Assembly (NCBI GenBank): GCA_900708905.1
Contig: CAADRB010000028.1
Location: forward strand, 950,715 to 1,014,714
Source of the DNA: Hymenolepis diminuta
Taxonomy: Eukaryota; Platyhelminthes; Cestoda; Cyclophyllidea; Hymenolepididae
Reading direction: 5' to 3'
DNA length: 64,000 bases
Positions 45,742 to 60,700 of this stretch are shown piece by piece; position 1 is the first letter of the stretch, and every line of letters starts with the position of its first letter. A model generated the notes under the pieces. It saw nothing but the letters and a program-made list of their open reading frames with translations. It was not told the DNA's origin and made no database searches. The position numbers and the translations under genes were made by a program.

Positions 45742-48700
45742 GGAACTTGGCGATAATGCGAGGAATTAACCTTCACAAGGCCGGGATGGAAGGTCTGGAT
45801 CCAGAGACAATCAATAAAATTATTGAAGAGAACTCCAAAGGTGGGATTTTGGCAGACCTATGTTTGGTACTGTAATATTTTCTTGTATCCTATTTTGATT
45901 TATTGGTTAGTTGATTAGGCTAATATTTACAAAAAGTTTTTGGCGACGGTGTTAGCTGGCAATTATGCCTATGTTTGTTCCTTTGTTATATTGTGCTTTT
46001 CTGTTATGGTACTGGCTCTGAGTTTATTATTGAATTCGTTCATTGCTCTGTTTAGCTCAGTTATGAAGAATAATCGTTTTGCGTCTCTAGGCTTGGAGAT
46101 GGTTGGTTTAGAGAAAATGAGGTCTTTTGTCGAAACAGTGTTTGACGTCCAGTGGTCTTTCTGAGATCGGCTTCATTTTCGATTATTTTGATTTTGCAAT
46201 AAGCGGCAAAATCTTATTTTTATTTGGTGGTACTTGTATATAAGTTGAGATAGGTCGATGTTGAAATCAGTATAAAAGCTTATAAACTCTGATGATAAGC
46301 ATAACTAGGATGAGTCTCCAATCGAACTTGTCTTCTACCTTTATGAAATTGTATGACTTTCTAGTTCTTGAAGGATGGGGGCAATTCATTATCTGTTTAT
46401 TCGTTATTATTAAGGGTTTCTTGTAAGAAATCTGGTTTATTTTATCAAAAAATTGTAAATCACTGTACTTCTTTGAGAAACCAGGTTACTCACAAATGCC
46501 GATTTGTGATATTGTCAACATTTCTGTCTTTCTGCATATCGAAAATACGTCTTTGCACTGGGACACGTATTCACATTTTAAATGCGAAATCAAGACCCTA
46601 ACTAGTGTGGTTCGTTCCAGGATCAAAGTTCTACGAAAATGAGATGCGTCGTGGTGCCATTCTAAAGGAACAGGTAGAAGAAAAACTGGCAAAACTGCGG
46701 TCTCTATCACCAGCAGATATTGAAATAGGTGAAAAAGAGGTAAGCAACCGTGTGTCTTACTACTTGTCTGTTTCGATTTTATTTACTTTTGGAGCATATC
46801 ATTTCTACACCTAGATGTTTTAAATACAAACCTCTTATCGGTCAGTACATTATTCTTTTTTTTACTCTTTTTCTATTCGTTTAAAAGAAAGGACTTGATT
46901 ATTTCGACAGTGCTATGGAGATCCTACCTACCGATTCCTCCCTTCAGGTTACAATAACTTGTCACTTTTCAATCCTTTATCACATTTACTGTGGGAAATT
47001 TACTTATAAAAGACAGCATTAATTACTGGGCTTTGTTATGCCGCTTGAGAAATGTTTAGACCTTTGTTTGCCGGTTGTCATTGCGGGAAATCTTGTCTAC
47101 TCGACAATGTAGCTGTGGAAATCGTCTTTAGGCCTTGAATGGACAAATAGCATAGATATATTAAAGAGGACTTAAACTTAATTACCACTGTAAAATAGTT
47201 GAGTCGTTAGTTGGGCCCTTTAATTCCAAATTGACATTTGTTGACAATATCTAAATAAATTGAGCTCAACAGTTGTTGCATATCTTTAATAAAAGTCGGG
47301 AATTTAGAGATTGATAATGAATAAAAATCTTCTGGATAATCAGTTAATTTTGTATTTTAGGCCGATAAGCTACTTCGCAACTTCTCGGCAGAACGTCGTT
47401 TTGATAGATGTATTATCCACATTGACATGGATGCCTTTTACGCGGCCGTGGAGATGAGAGATGATCCTTCATTACGACTGAAACCCTTGGCTGTTGGCAG
47501 CCAAAGCATGCTGGTGAAGTCTCATTAAATTTTACTTCATACACTTATTCTCTTATATTATACAATATTCTTTCGTTCTATATTTTGGGATATGAATGTG
47601 TATGCCTGGTGAAGAAGGCTGTCTGTTTTCAGGGCTTTCGTTTTCGTATATTTTGTTGATCTCCGAAGAAATCACGATTATTCATCTGCTGGACATGACG
47701 TATGAAACTTCTGACAAATATTATTTAATTCATAATATTGTCTCTCATTTAAGCTTTTACATGGAGCTCATGTTTATCTCAGCGGCCTATAATTCTGCAG
47801 GTAGTGGTGATTTTGTTGTTTATTTTTCCTTTTCTTCTAGGAGATTGGCATCTTTTTCACTTCCAATTTGCTTTTCAATTATTTAGAATGTCGGAAGAAA
47901 AGATGCAGAAGAGACGATAGGAATGGTTTTAAACAAAAAAAACTTTGTAGTAACAAAGATAATGGAAATCTTACTTTGAACTCACGATCTGAACACTCAA
48001 ATCGTACGAAAGGGAAGAATATTAAACCGTTATCACTAATCCTTAACCTGTTACAACTGTTCACAATTATATTCTAATAGCGAAGCGAATTTGATCCTAA
48101 GGAAATTGATAAAAGAAAAGGACAGGGAAATCTCCTATTTGAGTAGAGTAGTGCACAAGAGAAAAATCCAGATCTTCGTTGATCCCTGTTTTCAAAAATG
48201 CTTTGCAATCACGATTAGTTCATTTTGGCGCATTGGTGTTTTTTAAGGAGTTAAGTAAATGAAATCTTCTGTTCTCAGAGTGCTCTTAACAGCACTCAAA
48301 TGCAAATTTTAGGTGAATGTCGAGGTGGGGGGGGGGGGACGAAAGACGTGTTGAATGGAGACCGACAGAAATATATGTGAAATGACAATATTGTGACGTC
48401 AATCCATTGGTCAATGGTCGCTCATACCTACTGCGCTTCGTCTGATTTTAGAAGTCTGAGGTAATTTTCATGATAAAATCTCGTAGTCTGAGCACAGCGT
48501 CCGACTAACTTTGCTTACATGTTTCTGTGAAGAAGTCCGGGATCTAAAACTCATTTTTTTACAAATGAGATGAAAAGAAACTTTCAGGCGAATACGAATT
48601 AAAAAAGATATATTGTAATGCATACTTTTATCTTCATTCAAAGTGTACCTTTCTATTGATTTTCATTATGGCAAAGGAACTGTCTTGTTTATGCTGTCTT

Positions 48701-51700
48701 TCATTTCATTTATTGATCGATGCTGATACTCACTTTGACGTTTTGAACATCCGTGAATAATGATCCCCTTTAATCATAAAATATTCCGTTTTTCCACTTT
48801 TTTATCCGTTTTAATCTTAAGTATTCAAGAGACACTTATCGCTATTGTCACCACACATTTTATAAATGTAAACCGTTAACTTTTTGTTTAGCAATTTCAA
48901 ATATGAATTTTAATTTATTTCTATCCATGGCAAATGAATAATTTCCCGTTTCAATCATGGAGATCCATCCATACACAAGGAAAAGTTCGTTGCTCTGAAT
49001 AAGAAGAGATATGGAGGGAATCGAGTAGAAATAAGAAGTGTAAGTTAGGTATCAAGAGCCATACGCCGTTTGAATTCTGAAATCGTCAGCTTGTCTAAAT
49101 CTTTATTAATAGTTTTAGTTCATGGTTCATCATGAAACAGTATTGCAGAATTCAAACTTCTGAACGATATTTAATGTTCAGTGCTGATTGGCTATTTAAA
49201 TTTCACAGGTTGGTCTTGCCGTTTCGTTACGTATGTAGTTATAAATTTTATAGCCTCTGGTTGGAGCAGTTAGTTAATCGCTAACAAAGATTATGTTAGA
49301 TTTAGTCGTATTTGAAAATTTGGTAAATTTAGAGGTTCTTGATTCTAAATCTCTATTTGATCTTTACATTGGGGTTTTTTTTACAGCGATGGTTCAGTGT
49401 AATATGGAGGATCAAGATAAACAGAAACATGTTTGAAGTGGCTATAGTGACTGCTGCGCCTCATTTAAACTTAGAATTTTTGTGTTTTTCTTGGTTAATT
49501 GAAACTTTTCCTCATAGTTTGAACAATATATCTGATTCTCAAGTGATGTTTTATGATTTCTGGTGGTATGGAGTTCTAAGATTTACAGTTCATCTCATGA
49601 ATGAAATGATGGTAAAATATTCAATATTTATAAACTTTCAGGAATTATATGTTAGACTAAGTCAATAAATGTGATTTAGAAAACAAAATATAGCGATATA
49701 TGCAAATACATTTGCTGTACGACTATTCAATGTTTTCCTTCAAAATGTTTCTTTATTTTATTTGTTTATTCTTGTCTCTTCTCGTCACGGAGCCTACTTA
49801 TCAGAGTTGTCATTCATTTTGACACGTATAACAATTGCGGATAAATATCATTTTGTTAATAATATTCGTATGATTTTTTAAACTTTGTATATCTTAAAAT
49901 GTCCTATTTTTGTTCCTATTATTAGCATGTTGATAATTAAACATTTAAAATATGTTTTTGGTGTCAGTATTTAATCGAACACTGCACTAGTGAAAACCTT
50001 TAAATCTTCGTTTTACTACTTCAAAGACGTATGTTATTTCATTATTACCCTTTGCAGGGTGTCTGACTGTCGAATAGCAGTCAATTATTACTAACAAAAA
50101 ATTATATTCGATTTTGTTGTGATTATGAACTCAAAATTGTTATAGCTCTAAATCTTCAATTTATCTTTACAGAAGTTTATTTAGAGTTACGGTTTGGTGA
50201 AATTTTTAAATTACAATCCGAGATGTGACTTGGGAAGTGACAACTATAAACACGCATGAAATGACTGAAATTATTTTTTACACTTCATTAAAATTGCTTC
50301 CCTACCTTGGTCTTCATTTCGACGGTAAAGAAGTTCCACTCTTGACCGAGTAGAGGTATCATTTTCTCTATCCGTGCTCCCAGTCGATTTGACGCGAATA
50401 TGATGAAGATGCATAAATAATTTTCATGCGGTCTTTAACACATTTCAATTTTAATATACTCCGGTTTTCCCTGTTATTGTTAATATATGGATCAATAAGA
50501 CAATTATGAAATACCTAGAATATAAAAATGCCTTTTCCTTCTCCTTTTACTACTTCAAGAATGATGTTAGATTCTGTGACAATCTGTTTACTCATTTGAT
50601 CGCATGAAGATGATCAGTTAATGTTCTTATCAGAGACAGATAAATAGCTTTAAATGTCAAATTTAATGATAGTTGTGGAAATAGAAATATGATGACATTC
50701 TTGAAAATTCAATAAGTCCATTGTTCTATGAACCTTTTGAAAACATTTAGGTTCTTGGAGGTTCGCCTGAAGGTGAATTGGAGATAATTGTATTGGATAT
50801 CGATTTGTACGTTCTTAACTGCGCATTTTAACGAAGATCCAATTAGTTAGAATCAGAAGATTGCGTGCATATGAAATCGTTCTAGTTTAAATGATGGTAT
50901 TATCATTAGCTATGAGGCAGTTCATCTAAATTTTGTAATTGTAATTTGGGCAAATTCAAGAATTCTTTAATCCGTGACTTTCATATCGATGTTTAACTGT
51001 GAAAACTGTTTAGTGGATGTATTTTTCCTATTTGTAATTTAAATTGGAATCTGAAACCGGAGTAGATGATTGAATCGTTAAGAGAATTTAATTATTCAGT
51101 TATTAATACTTAAATCTGAAATTTATATCATATAGCATGTAAAACGGTCCCTATTTTGATAATTTTCACCGATTTGGCAATTTGATCGTCAATGAAATGG
51201 CATTCACCATTATCTGATTTTGGTCAATCTGTCCAGAGTATCTCGATTTTTCGTTTGATAACGGTCATTTAAATATATATAAATGATGCAAGTTAAGGCT
51301 GGGAGATATAGACTGAACCTAAACTTTGGTTACATCTTAGCCTGTTAGCCTTTAATTAGCTCTCCACCAATGTCTATTTAACCTTGTAGCACTGTGCGTT
51401 TGATAATAGTTTAAAACTAAATTAAATTACAGAATCTTTCATTTAAATGAAAAAGCTATCCTTGGACCAGCAAGAGATTGTTTAAATTTGTCGTAATAAA
51501 TATGAATGGTTTGATCTCTTGCCTATCCTTTCTGTTCAAGCTTTCTTATTAAATCCACAGTCTTTTCTTACATTTTCTCCCTGTTTTAGTCAACCAGCAA
51601 TTACTTGGCGCGCCGCTATGGCGTTCGACCAGCGATGCCGGGTTTTCTTGGCAAAAAGCTATGTCCCCAACTCATCATCGTTCCACCAGATTTTGTCAAA

Positions 51701-54700
51701 TACACAGAAGTCAGCCGATTGGTACGCAGTGTCCTCGGCGAGTACTGCGACGGAGGCGCTTCTGGTCTAGTGGTTATGAGTTTAGATGAAGTCTACCTCA
51801 ATATCACTCGACATCTCATGGAGCGTGCTGGTTGGCCTCCAGATCGACGCACCTACTGGCCGAGAGTGACGCCAAAAACACCCTTGCTCGTTTGCAGGTA
51901 AGTTGTGATTAATAGCACACAGATGGAGATAATTCGTTCAATAAAAACGAACCGTTTTAAATAGTTGTTTATAATTTGTATTAGAATCCGCTTGTGTGGG
52001 AAAAATGTACTTTTTTTATTTGTTGCGGCGAGCAAAATCTAAGTAACTTCACGATTTTTCATCGTGGGTAAATAAGCTGATTCATTCATAGAGAGAGGGG
52101 TTATTAGAAGATATCCGTTTGTGATCCAGATAGCTGAGTTCAGAAGTTAGTTAGTAGCTTCTCTGCACCTCTAGTCGTGTTTGTCAAAAACATTTATTTA
52201 TTTGATACTGCCATATCACCGCGATAAGATGAAGCAAAATTCAATGCGGATATTGATCAGTTGGTTATTTCCCTTTTATGTGGCCGTACGGAAAGTATTT
52301 TCTCGGGCGTTTTCTCCTGATAGGAAGTAGTTTCAATACTTTCATTAACATTAATCATAAAATTCTGTTCATGAAATTCATTCCATATGCGATATAATTT
52401 TCGATTACTGTTCTTCCATGGGAAAGAACACCCCTCTCCCCTTCCTCCCCCCACTATTTTAACGCTGGTAAACCAGGTAGCCAGTTCATCATATAAATGG
52501 TTATATTTTATTAAAAAAGTGAAAGGGTCCTCGTTAGGTTACGAATAATTTGTCTTCTTTCTCTAGGCTTGGAAATGGCTTTAGACCCCGAATGATCACT
52601 GGAGACAATGGCCATAGGTGATGGTAACGTATTGGAAAATACCTCAGAGAGAGTACTAAATCACTGTTTTAATTACAAATGATCAAATATACAAACTAGA
52701 CACATTTGGGAACAGAAGGAGATAAATCATACTCAAATTGTCGTGTCTGAAAGGGAATTTATCATTTGGTCCAACGCTGATAGTCTGGATACCACAGTGG
52801 TAAGAACTACTTTCCATCTTACGTAGTACATGCATCGGCATACTCGGCTTAGTATTCAATTAAGGTATTAAGCTTGGAAGGTATTTATGAATCGAAATAC
52901 ATTGGACACTGATTCATCTGGAATGTATTGTTAAATGTTATTTCTACGTAATCTGTTGTAATTCTAAACGGAAACTTGAAAATATCCTTTATTCAAGGTT
53001 TCAGAAGTCCATTGTTACTTTCCTTCCTCTGTGTATTGAATAATCTTGGATCTTCTATTATAACTCTTTATCATTATTGGTTTTAAATTCTGATTGCGAA
53101 TAAATGACTTTTTCACAGTGAAAGGAAACTTATTTGTAAATTCCTGTTGAAATTTTAGTGTCAATTTAATTTAACATCAAGTGCTTAGTGATGCTGTACA
53201 TTCTGGCGTAATTTAAATGTTGTAAATGCGCCAAGGCAATATAAAGCTGATTTTGTCAATAATTTTTCTCCATTGTATTGGTGCATCTTTGTCAAGTGAA
53301 ATGAAAAACCACTTCAGTAGTTAAGTTTACTTTACCACTCCCTTTTACTTGCCTGCCCGTTTGTATCTGGTTAAAGTTTTAGGTGTCTCTGTGTGTTTGG
53401 AGTTTTATTTTACGGAGTATAAGTATTTGGAACTAGGATTAAATAAATAACTCTCATTTGGCCCCTTTTTCAACACCCAGCTTGGGTAAAGTGGTAGCAA
53501 CATGGAGCCTCTTTGGTGAGAAAACCAATTTCTACAGCTCTCTATTAGCCAGCGTTTGGCCATTCTGCTCACTGGGTGTGCACTGATGGACATTGAACCC
53601 GTGATCTCTGGTTTCGTAGACAAGCACATTAACCGTTACGCCATTGATACATGATTAAATAAAAAAGTTTCTGTTCCGTTTATATTCATTATTATTTTCA
53701 CTTAGATGATTATTTCCTCCCTGTTTTTGCCCTAGAATTTAACATTCATTATTAACTGTTGAGTGGTGTTTTAAACTGCCCATAAGAATCAGAATCTACA
53801 TCTATTTTCGACTAGAATAAATATCGTTAGTCGTATTGTGGAACGGAGGTCAACGTGTACATCAGAAATGTCAGAGGTCAGGAGATTAATGTTCATCGGT
53901 GCAAATTCACTGACATGATGGTCAACCACACTGGTTAAGTTTGTATAAAAAGGGAGATAGTATAATGTGATTTCTATGTCCAGCAATTCTAGAATACCTC
54001 CTCTCTAACCAAGTCAAGTGTTGTCAACATTTATGGGCTTGGGAAATTATCTGTTAATTTCTGCCGCCATATTGAAGATAGTTGTTTTCAAGTAGTCTTA
54101 AACACGTGTTGTTTTAGAACATCGCTAAGTCGTTGCCATAGCTTTATTGTGGTAACGGTACAGTTAAATGAATGCTCTTAAGTGATTAGTTAAATTAGAA
54201 AGAATACGTTTTTAAGTGATAGTTCCTGAAATTTCAAGACGGTCTGGTTTCAGATAATCGCAATTCCAACATTTTTTAAAAAGTTCAATGGTTGTACGTT
54301 AAACATTAACCCTAGTTCACTTCTTTCGAACACTTTAGATGTGCCAAGAATAATAAGGATTCCACTGTGAATGACTTTTTAGTGACCTCATCAACCTCAA
54401 ATTCTCCCTCAAAATTCCCCTTCACCTCGTCGGATAAAGACAGCAGTAAAGACAGCACTGCTAGTCCAAGCACTCCTTCAAGTATCATTTCGCTGGTAGT
54501 GGGCAAAGATGAAGCCTTGGCCACTTGTCTGCTCTGTGGAATGCTCATCAAGTCGGGTCCCCGTGTTTTCGGAACAAGTGCTGAAGAAGCTGTTAGAGAA
54601 ATGCGGTTTCGGATTTTCTGTGCCACCAAGCTTACATGTAGCGCTGGTAAGGTTCTTGTAGTTTCCATCATTATCAATTGGGGAATATGCAAATTTACAG

Positions 54701-57700
54701 TACCAAAATCTATTTACTACCCTGTGAGGAAATTCATTTGCTAACTAACGATAAACCTCAAAATCGGATAATTTGCGCAAGTTTGCATTTTTGTGGTGTC
54801 TTATTAGTTAGAGAAATAGCCGATTAGATTAGACAGTGAGTTTCATTAAATTACACCGAATCTTTTAAAAAATAACCTGAGAAATACTTGTTTTATAACG
54901 CTACAAGTACTCAGATGTCAGGAGAAAGAAGGAAGCTCAATGGACGTGTCTTCTATTTGGAAAATAAATTTGTTTATATAAAACATGGTAAATGATTGGC
55001 TATTTAGTTAGTAAAAAATGGAGCGATAATTACTGCAGTGGTGATTTTACGGGTCCAGACACGAGCGGAGGAACTCAATAATCTATAAATAATTGCATGA
55101 GGGATTAAGCATATGAATTTCAGTCGGGGGCATTGTAAATATTCAATAACTAAGGCTTCATCAAAGTTTTATTGTGGTCCCTATTTTTTTATAATGTATT
55201 TAACAACTTTTCCAATTCGTTGGGCTTGGAAATTAAAATCTCCATTGGCTCTAATTGGCGTTGAAGTACTATTATAAAAAATCATACAATTCTTTGCTCC
55301 TCGAACGTCGCAACTAATTGTTGTTAATTTAAGTGGCACTCCTCTAACATTCATAGACTGTTCCATATGTTAGTTATTTGCTTATTTTTAAAATAGAATA
55401 ATACTTTTGCAAGAAGAACATAATCATTAACGCAATTAAGGTTAATACATAATGTACTTAATTCGGTGCGTTTAAGCAAATAGTTCATCTTCCTCTAGAG
55501 TATATTATTCTCTCTATTTGTACTAATAGATCATTTTCGATGATTCTATAAACTGCTTTGCTTGATTTGTCTATAGGAATCGCTCCGAACTCCCTAATTG
55601 CCAAAATCGCATCGGATTTGAATAAACCCAACGGACAGTACTTAGTTGAGTCTACTCTTGAAGCTGTTGAAGCCTTTATATCCCCTCTACCCATCCGAAA
55701 GGTTAGTTGTGGGTTATTAGCTGTAATAGTTTAAAATTGAGATTTTATTTAAGATGTACGATTACTATACGAGAAGAGATAGTCGAGTTTAGAAGTTTTC
55801 AGCAATAAATTGTTCCTATACGTGCATTATCGAATTTTATGGATCACAAAAAGGATATAGACTTTGGGTCTCCTTTGTAGAAGCATAATTGTCTTTTAAT
55901 TCACTCGATACTGAAGCTCAGAGAGAATGGATCGTCTTGTTTTATTTTTTTAAAAATGCATCGTGTTTTTCATTCCTTTTCTCCTTTCCACTTCTCTTCA
56001 AAATCAAGCTTTTTAATTCTTCAAACGTCCTTTCTTTCGCTTCTACTAAGTATTCCCAATGTATTACCATTTCAGATTGGTCCATTAATTATTCTCTGTT
56101 AAACAAAAATTAACTAACATTTTAATTGACTCCCTTTTATTAATTTAGCATAACATGAATGGCCGTTGACTGTCGTTTTTATGATTTGTGCATTGAACTT
56201 GTGTTCACTAATAAACTTAGACTCATAAACCCATCATTTCATCACCTGACTAAATGTGGATATAGTGTCATAGTTTGAACCTGAGTTTAACCTCGAAACG
56301 CACAGGTTGCACATTTACTTCAAAGGAGCTGATTCCTAGAGTCATCCGCTTTGATGATTTTTGTCCATATTCGATTATCTCCATAATTAAGTGGTCGATA
56401 AAACGCCACGGAGGAACTGTAATCCCTTCTGACTCATTTGATTTTCCTTTCTTTCCTTATATGCGGTTCTCCTGATCAACCAAGAAGAAAAATTTACTTT
56501 AAGATAGTTGAATGAATTCAACTCCCCTTTCAAATTTCTTCAGGGATGTAGCGAAGGTTATCCTATTAAGAGCTAATGCAGTCAAATGTGCATAGAATCC
56601 TGCGACTATCTATTATCCGAATCAGCCCAGTGCTTTAAGCTGCTGGCCGATTTCGCCACTTATGAAAACAACTACTGCTTATAACTCTTCTGAAATTCTT
56701 AAAGATGGTGAAGATAAAAGTAGTGAAGTTCAAAGTTTTCCTTCAGTGCCAAGATATGAACATAATCAGCATCCCATTTTCCCAAAGTATCGAGCAAAAG
56801 AGATCTTATTTTCCCATACTTTTAAACTCAAAAATGCCATTGTATTCAGAAATGTCCTGCCAATTTTCTGCTTATCAAGGATGAGAAATGTAACTGTTTC
56901 ATTTCGCTGATGGTAGAATTTACAATTTCCGTAAATGGCAAAATACATCATGACTCCTAAATTTGGTCGAAATGGTGGCCAAAATTCCCCCCTTGTCTTT
57001 TCCCTACAAATTATAATGTGAACTCAACTATTGAAGAACATTCTTTTTGATGTAAGAGAGGGTTGTTAGCAAGGCGTTAGCAAGAAATTTTACTCTGAAC
57101 TGTGATAAAATGTGCGATTTGTTCTATCGATAATTACTTTTTTGTAACATGGTACTTAGAAAACGATTCTTTTTTTGTATTATCCATGGTAATCGAGGGA
57201 TAGCATCTGAACAGGTGAAAATGCAAAATAATTCAATAAGGGAAGAAATGAGGAATTAAAAAGGAGTATGTGATGAAGCCAGGGTATCAAGAATTCTACC
57301 TTATTAAATATCTGAAAGCAGTGGGCTGTCTGATTTCTCATGGGAGGTATAATTCACTTTTGATATCCAGATGTTCCAAAGCTCAATCTTCATGATTTGA
57401 TCCCTGGTTTTCTGGTTGAGTTCATGTCCGTAACATTCAAAGCTTGTTAACCATTTGACTTATTTGAATGGTTGGTCATGCCACATATGAATAGGTAAAA
57501 TAGACTAGCATAGGCACTCTAAACCAATGTAAGTCGATTTATTCGACCTTCCCAATGAAAATATCGTGCACTAGTGTCGTAGCAGCCGGTCACAACAGAA
57601 ATCACAGATTTGATATCTGTGATTTGGCGCGGATAGATTAACTAGCTATTACCTATTAAAATAATGTATGTTTTCAACCAGAAAGATGAAATAATCGTAG

Positions 57701-60700
57701 AAAACTATCGGGAATTGGATTTGGGAATTATCACAAAGATGTAAGCTGGCTAGATACGTCTTGGATCCATAGTATTAGTTATTTGGAATTTAGAGCTTTA
57801 ATCTTTATGAAATTCAATTTTCCCTTATCTCGAGTCTGAACTCCTCATCCCACCTACTTTTCCCTTTTTAAATCATTCACTTAGAATAGCTAACTAGAAT
57901 TTGTGCAACAGTCATTTTCGAATATTTCTTTTCCGCTCTCTCCGTGTATTCAAATTACGTTTATTTAAAATTTACCAGAAAATGCCAAATAGTGTCTTAG
58001 GCACTTATCGTTTCTTTTCTTCATATTTTAACAATGCCTCATTATTCCTTAAACTGTTTATCAGTTGCCTGGATTAGGTCTATTAAACTTTCATGTGAAT
58101 TAGATCATACCCCTGTTTCTGCTAAGTGCGTTGTCTGGGTGCTGCAAAAGCAATACATTGTTGCAAAGTTAATGAAGGCCTTACTGTACAATGACTTAAA
58201 TTTTAGATATTTACCTGGTTTCAAGTTATGAAAAATAAATATCATATCAGTTATGTTTCTGCATATCCAACGTAAGTGTAGAAACCTAATAATCAATAAT
58301 TGAATTCATGAAGTGTGAAGCCTGTGAAAAAAATCCATTGGGTTTATTAATCGTTTCTTGAAATTTGAATAAAATTTCTTAATCACCTGCTCTATTAGCT
58401 ACTCTGCATTTTATAATAACACTTGGGAGCTCATATCTACAAACATACTTGCTAAGGGAATGAAACATCTAGCTTAAAGCTTTCAAATGATTCCAAGACC
58501 ACTTGAATGAGATAGGAGAACTGCTTTTGCCGCAGCATTATGATTGGTAATTTACATCAATGAATGTGTATCAAAGATCATTGATTTCCTGACTTCTAAC
58601 TTTAGGTTTTGACAATGGTCATTCGCAACTTCTCTAAAGCTTTAAACAACAGATTGTTACTACATTCGAAAGTTTCTATCGTTTTTTGATAATCTTTTCT
58701 TGTACTAATATTCATATCTTATCCGTCAAGCTCTCATTTTCCCCACTGGAATGCGCTCTGGCTTCGTTCATGCATCCTAACCAATTTCCGATAGTGTCAC
58801 AAAATGCGCTGCACTATGTGCTCTTCCCTACTTTATTTTCTCTCTTCGTTTTTGCTTCCTCGGGGCCTGGGATCAAAAACACGGGTTCAAATTGAAAATC
58901 AGGTGCTGTGATGAGTTGGACTTGCCGTTCAATTGGAGAATGAAACGAATGATAAACAAGCCAAATATTCAAACATGGCAAAGGGGAGTATCTGGCATTT
59001 TTATTTAGGAAGATTTCGAGGTTTTGTAATTTTTTTCTACCTTAATATTATTACTACACAAAGTTACTGCGACTCATAGATGACTGGTTAACAAGTAACT
59101 ATCGTCAAATTCTAACTGGTGAAGTTGAAAAGCTTGAATGTTTGTACGAAGGATTGATTCCCCGTATAGTACTTTATGATTTTCTGGAATATTCGCGCAT
59201 GTATGGATCATTTTTATTAACCAATTGCACCAAATATTTATCCAATAGTTCATTGTCTGCTAAAGCAATTCAAACAAAGAAATGACTTAGAATCTAGACA
59301 AGACAGATAGGGATTTTCCTGATTTATAATGTCTGTGCTAATTTCTAGGCACAAATCAAGACATTTCTAATACAATTTATTCGCACATAAGTCAATTTGC
59401 CAATGGAACTTGGATATTCCGTTTTTAAACTTTAACTAGTCAATGAAGACAATTATTCAAAACATCGCATGTAACCGTGAACGTTTACTCAATTAATTTC
59501 CGTGCTCATCAAAATTAAGTCTCATCCTTCAACCTTCATGGGAAAAAAACTAGCATTCAGAGCATCCCTTCAATTCTCTCCTTGAGCAGTGACAATCAGT
59601 ATGGTTAGTTATGATTGCTCGAATAATATATATATAACAACGGTTACCTTCCGATAGGTAAGCATTGAGCTCTGACTTTGTAGACGTGTAAGCCCATATT
59701 ATTTGAGTAAGTCATTGGGCGATTGGCGAACTGAAGTTTTGACAAATCTAAGTTGAGAATCGATGTTTAAGAAACAGTCTATTGATCAAAACTAACCACC
59801 GAAGGTGTTTGACTTTTAATTCCCCTAGAGAAGAGGAGGAGGAAAGGGAATGGAGTTTATTGGGCTCGAAGTTTTCTCTTGTTTGTTTCTCTGCTTAAAC
59901 TGGAGAACATTTATTAGCAGTCTCCTATTATTTCTGGTTTATTTGCTTAATCGATTGATTTGTCTCTCATGAGACTTTGAAGGCAGAAATAGCATATTAA
60001 TTGGGAAAAATATTTTTAACAGTTATTCCCCTTGCAAAAAATAATATTTTATTATTTTTGTCTGCTGCATTTCCCACACACCTTATATTTATAGTATTAA
60101 CCCGTTTGCGTATTTCATGAAAATAACTAAACTTCGTTTTGTGTCTGATTAACTTGTGTGCGTGTATATCTCAAAAAAGGCAAACGGAATGGAGTTATAA
60201 AAGCATACTTATGCTGAGTAATTTCATTTACCTCCCATAACCTAAATGGCATGAAGAAAAAAGAGAATCCTTTTTCTTCTTCTCCTCTGTTGACAACATT
60301 ACAGTTTTTATTGATCTTCACATTTATTTTTGTGCTTGCATCACTGAGAACATTTACAGTCCGATCATTGTGACCCGGCTGATTGTATCAGTGACCGACC
60401 CCCTATCTTATTGCGTAGTTATGATGGACAATCACTTTTTTTCTGCGATCTCATGTACTTTTTTGACAGGTAGGCCATTTGGGCTCTGTGGCGTTAGTTG
60501 GAGCATACCGTTGTGATAAAAGAACTGATTCACAATGTTGCGTTTAAATAGTTGTGCCTTGGATCTTTGATCTCAGCTCTAGAACTCAGCACGGATTCAT
60601 TTGACGATGATCTAAAATGGGTATTTCAAAGAGCATTAAAAGAAATGTTAAAACACTTGGATTGGGTCGAGGGAAGGCATTCTGGAGCCTCCTTGATGAA

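Larger units (their letters stand above)
51898..54338 (+). other. POLK intron 4, with two opposed SINE-like copies
   Basis: 2.4 kb, donor gtaagt, acceptor cactttag. It holds SINE-like copies at 53460-53650 (-) and 53835-54035 (+), facing apart with their heads about 185 bases from each other. Confidence 0.75.

Noticed and set aside
49339..49668. 109-codon frame inside POLK intron 3.
   Set aside because: Low-complexity hydrophobic/AT-driven translation; exons 3 and 4 join perfectly without it.
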